Assembly (NCBI RefSeq): GCF_000485595.1
Contig: NW_014577301.1
Span: forward strand, 326,166 to 346,192
Direction of reading: 5' to 3'
From: Priapulus caudatus
Lineage: Eukaryota > Priapulida > Priapulimorpha > Priapulimorphida > Priapulidae
DNA: 20,027 nucleotides
This document shows positions 18,261-20,027 of this stretch, piece after piece. Positions within the stretch are counted from its first letter, which is position 1; each line of letters opens with the position of its first letter. Position numbers and translations under genes: made by a program. Under the pieces are notes generated by a model. It worked only from the letters and a program-made list of their open reading frames with translations, was not told the origin of the DNA and made no database searches.

Positions 18261-18276
18261 CCCACTTCTGACACCA
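18259..18276 (-). other. Primer binding site of element 3, tRNA-Leu type
   Basis: The plus strand reads ATCCCACTTCTGACACCA, equal to the last 18 nt (with CCA) of a vertebrate-type tRNA-Leu as I remember it. It directly abuts the 5' LTR. The minus-strand ATG at 18260-18258 overlaps its end. Confidence 0.85.
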
Positions 18277-18660
18277 TTTAACGTAAGATCGGCACGCCAA
18301 AAAACAACAGAAAGCACATTGTTGAGCGTACATCTTGTAGGGTATTTTAATGGCGATTCATTTGAGCCCCTGGGGATTACACTGCAGAAAACCAGCTGGG
18401 GGAACCAGGCTCGGAGTACACCAACGTCGGGAAGAGTAAATCTATTGGAGAAGCAACAACCAGACAACGAAATTCGCTATGGCGGCGAAAAAGAGAGAGA
18501 ACGCATTCTCTAACCCGAGCATGTCGGAAGTGACGTAACTTGTACGCATCGGCTATCTCCGTGGCCAAAAAGAGCAATTTTACGACTTATGATAGGCATG
18601 TGTAGCACTCCACGACACAAAGGGCTAATCTCAAATCTTTCAGGTGGAGTATCGTTCACA
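18277..18660 (-). repeat. 5' LTR of element 3
   Basis: On the minus strand it begins TGTGAACGAT and ends next to the primer binding site with CGTTAAA, slightly altered from CGTTTACA in the other LTR. This inner edge is inferred from the alignment and the adjacent primer site. Minus-strand open frames crossing it are not genes. Confidence 0.9.
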
Positions 18661-18664
18661 CTTG

Positions 18665-20027
18665 ACCTAATAAAGATCAGACAAGTGGCCAATAGACTAA
18701 ATTAAACACATGATATCAGTTGTGGATTAAGTACTGGGTGGTGTGAACTTTGGAGAAATGACTCAAAAACTGCTTCCTTTCCTTTAGCCTTTTGCAATAA
18801 TAGTATTTGGAATTGTTTACCAAGGTACGAGTTGGGAGTAAAGAACCCCCCTCTCATTATTAGAATGTCCCTCCCCTAGCTAATGCAAACTAATCCGCTT
18901 TCATTGTTGTTTAATTATGATTTTTGAAAAGAGGTGAAATGACAGAATTTCTAGCTTTACTATATATTATTTATGCCCATATTATTTTGGTAATATTGCA
19001 ACAACTTTAGCGCCTGTCCTGCCTGCAAGCAAGTCTGCTGAGACCCACAGCTGATCAGACATCAGGAAAGGAACCGCTTTATTTGTACGCCAAAGTTAGC
19101 CCCAAAAATCCTTCTTGCCACACGACTATAAATATTCTTAACACCCTTAGGAGCTAGCGGCGCGATCGGCCAACATCAATTTTTTATTTATCGCTTTTCA
19201 AAGCGTCACCGAAAAGGCAGGTTCGCGACACCACCTTTTATGCGTTATGTATTTTAAACAGCAATTTCGTTGGGCAAGAATGCTGAAAACAGTCGCCAGT
19301 AGCCCTGGGCCGGCTGTTACTCTCATAGAACAAGCCCTCAAGCCTCGGGCCCCTCCCCACCCTGTGACGGGCTGGAGCTGTTTGATGTTACTACGCATGC
19401 AAATCGCATCTGCGTACTATATACGGCTGCATAGCACGCCCGCGGCATACATACACACACAACTTGCAGGTCAAATAAACGCCACACACTGGCCAACCGT
19501 TCTTGACAATCTCAAACAGCTGACTAAGCCGTGCTCTATATTGTAAAGCAAAACTATATCTACAATGTTATTAATAATGAAGGTACTGTTTGCGACTGTA
19601 AAATGCAAATTTGATACATCTTCTAACCCCCAAATTTGCGCTCAACGGATTAGACGTTTTCACAAAATCAACCCTGGGCGGATTTGAATCCGCGATTTCG
19701 CGAGATCCGTGGAAATTCTCTCATTCCCGCGCCGTAGAGTATGCAATTAGCTATTGCATTTGCGTAGACAATACAGCGGGTAAAATGATTCTTCTCAGGC
19801 TAAAAATTTATTTATCGCAATGCACTATGATACAACACACTCACACAAAATATATTACACAGCAATGGCTTTGCACTGTCAGTGTAATGAAACGCAAATT
19901 ACAATTGCATTTTACACGTACATCGTCGCATTTTCTGACAAACAGGCAGCCGAATATGCACCATCGCCGCTCGACCTGTGAAATTCCAGTTGTAAATTCC
20001 ATGTTGAATATGAGGAAAATTTGTACA
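18665..20027. other. Non-coding stretch at the right end, nothing recognised
   Basis: No gene is supported. A plus-strand frame at 19247-19546 and a minus one at 19198-19398 show no domain. A tRNA T-arm-like sequence is near 19676-19693 and a small inverted repeat TGCAAT/ATTGCA at 19742-19758. The composition is mixed, with A/T-rich ends. Confidence 0.5.

Larger units (their letters stand above)
13942..18664 (-). mobile_element. Element 3: Ty3/gypsy retrotransposon with both LTRs, gag/PR deleted
   Basis: The unit has two LTRs (18660-18277 as 5', 14338-13946 as 3'), CTTG target duplications at 13942-13945 and 18661-18664, a tRNA-Leu primer binding site and a G-rich polypurine tract. Between them on the minus strand are a 30-codon gag remnant, RT, RNase H and integrase with an acidic tail. 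Integrase follows RNase H, as in Ty3/gypsy. By eye the LTRs differ at roughly 30 positions plus a 9-bp indel over about 385 bp, so insertion is old. Stops and frameshifts break pol. Confidence 0.95.

Noticed and set aside
19247-19546. Plus-strand frame of 99 codons near the right end
   Set aside because: No domain, no convincing splice context and no compositional difference from the surroundings.
19670-19705. tRNA T-arm-like sequence (GGATTTGAATCC) suggesting a tRNA gene
   Set aside because: No acceptor stem, D-arm A-box or anticodon arm can be folded around it on either strand; at most a tRNA-derived repeat relic.

Overview
This is nuclear DNA from a eukaryote, most likely a metazoan and perhaps a marine invertebrate. 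The evidence is a host gene with spliceosomal introns whose product matches the C-terminal part of VPS13-family (VPS13D-like) lipid-transfer proteins, plus three decayed Ty3/gypsy LTR retrotransposons. The species cannot be named from the sequence; the invertebrate guess rests on the gypsy types and on a hairpin-plus-GTCCGTCC repeat in an intron that resembles repeats I associate with marine invertebrates.

Layout. (1) 1-3418, minus strand: 5' part of a Ty3/gypsy element (element 1). It has a 486-bp LTR with TGTAAC/GTTACA ends, a tRNA-His-type primer binding site, gag with one zinc knuckle, protease and reverse transcriptase; the window starts inside RT. It is full of stops and frameshifts and carries a 66-bp internal duplication and a long hairpin. 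(2) About 3690-7249, minus: a second, different gypsy element (element 2) with gag, protease, a long proline/threonine-rich linker and RT. It ends at the RT/RNase H border, and element 1 may have inserted into it. (3) 7250-9357: no host exon recognised; LTR-like termini, a hairpin and a TATA box with two CCAAT boxes are visible. (4) 9358-12444, plus: five exons of a VPS13-like gene. Four introns fit GT-AG rules and phases, but one 30-bp coding repeat unit is only 20 bp long and breaks the frame. (5) 12461-12770: degenerate 20-bp minisatellite with CRE-like palindromes. (6) 13942-18664, minus: a third gypsy element (element 3) complete at both ends, with two LTRs, 4-bp target duplications, an 18-nt tRNA-Leu primer binding site, polypurine tract, RT, RNase H and integrase. 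Gag is reduced to about 30 codons and protease is missing. (7) 18665-20027: nothing recognisable.

All three elements lie antisense to the VPS13-like gene, the orientation usually tolerated near or inside host genes. None looks capable of autonomous movement. The host gene is the only candidate for a functional protein, and the allele shown here is predicted to stop at the exon 3/exon 4 junction unless splicing bypasses the repeat defect. I did not find a clear new biological system; the best leads are the repeat-associated frame break with in-phase alternative acceptors and the promoter-like block upstream of the VPS13 fragment.
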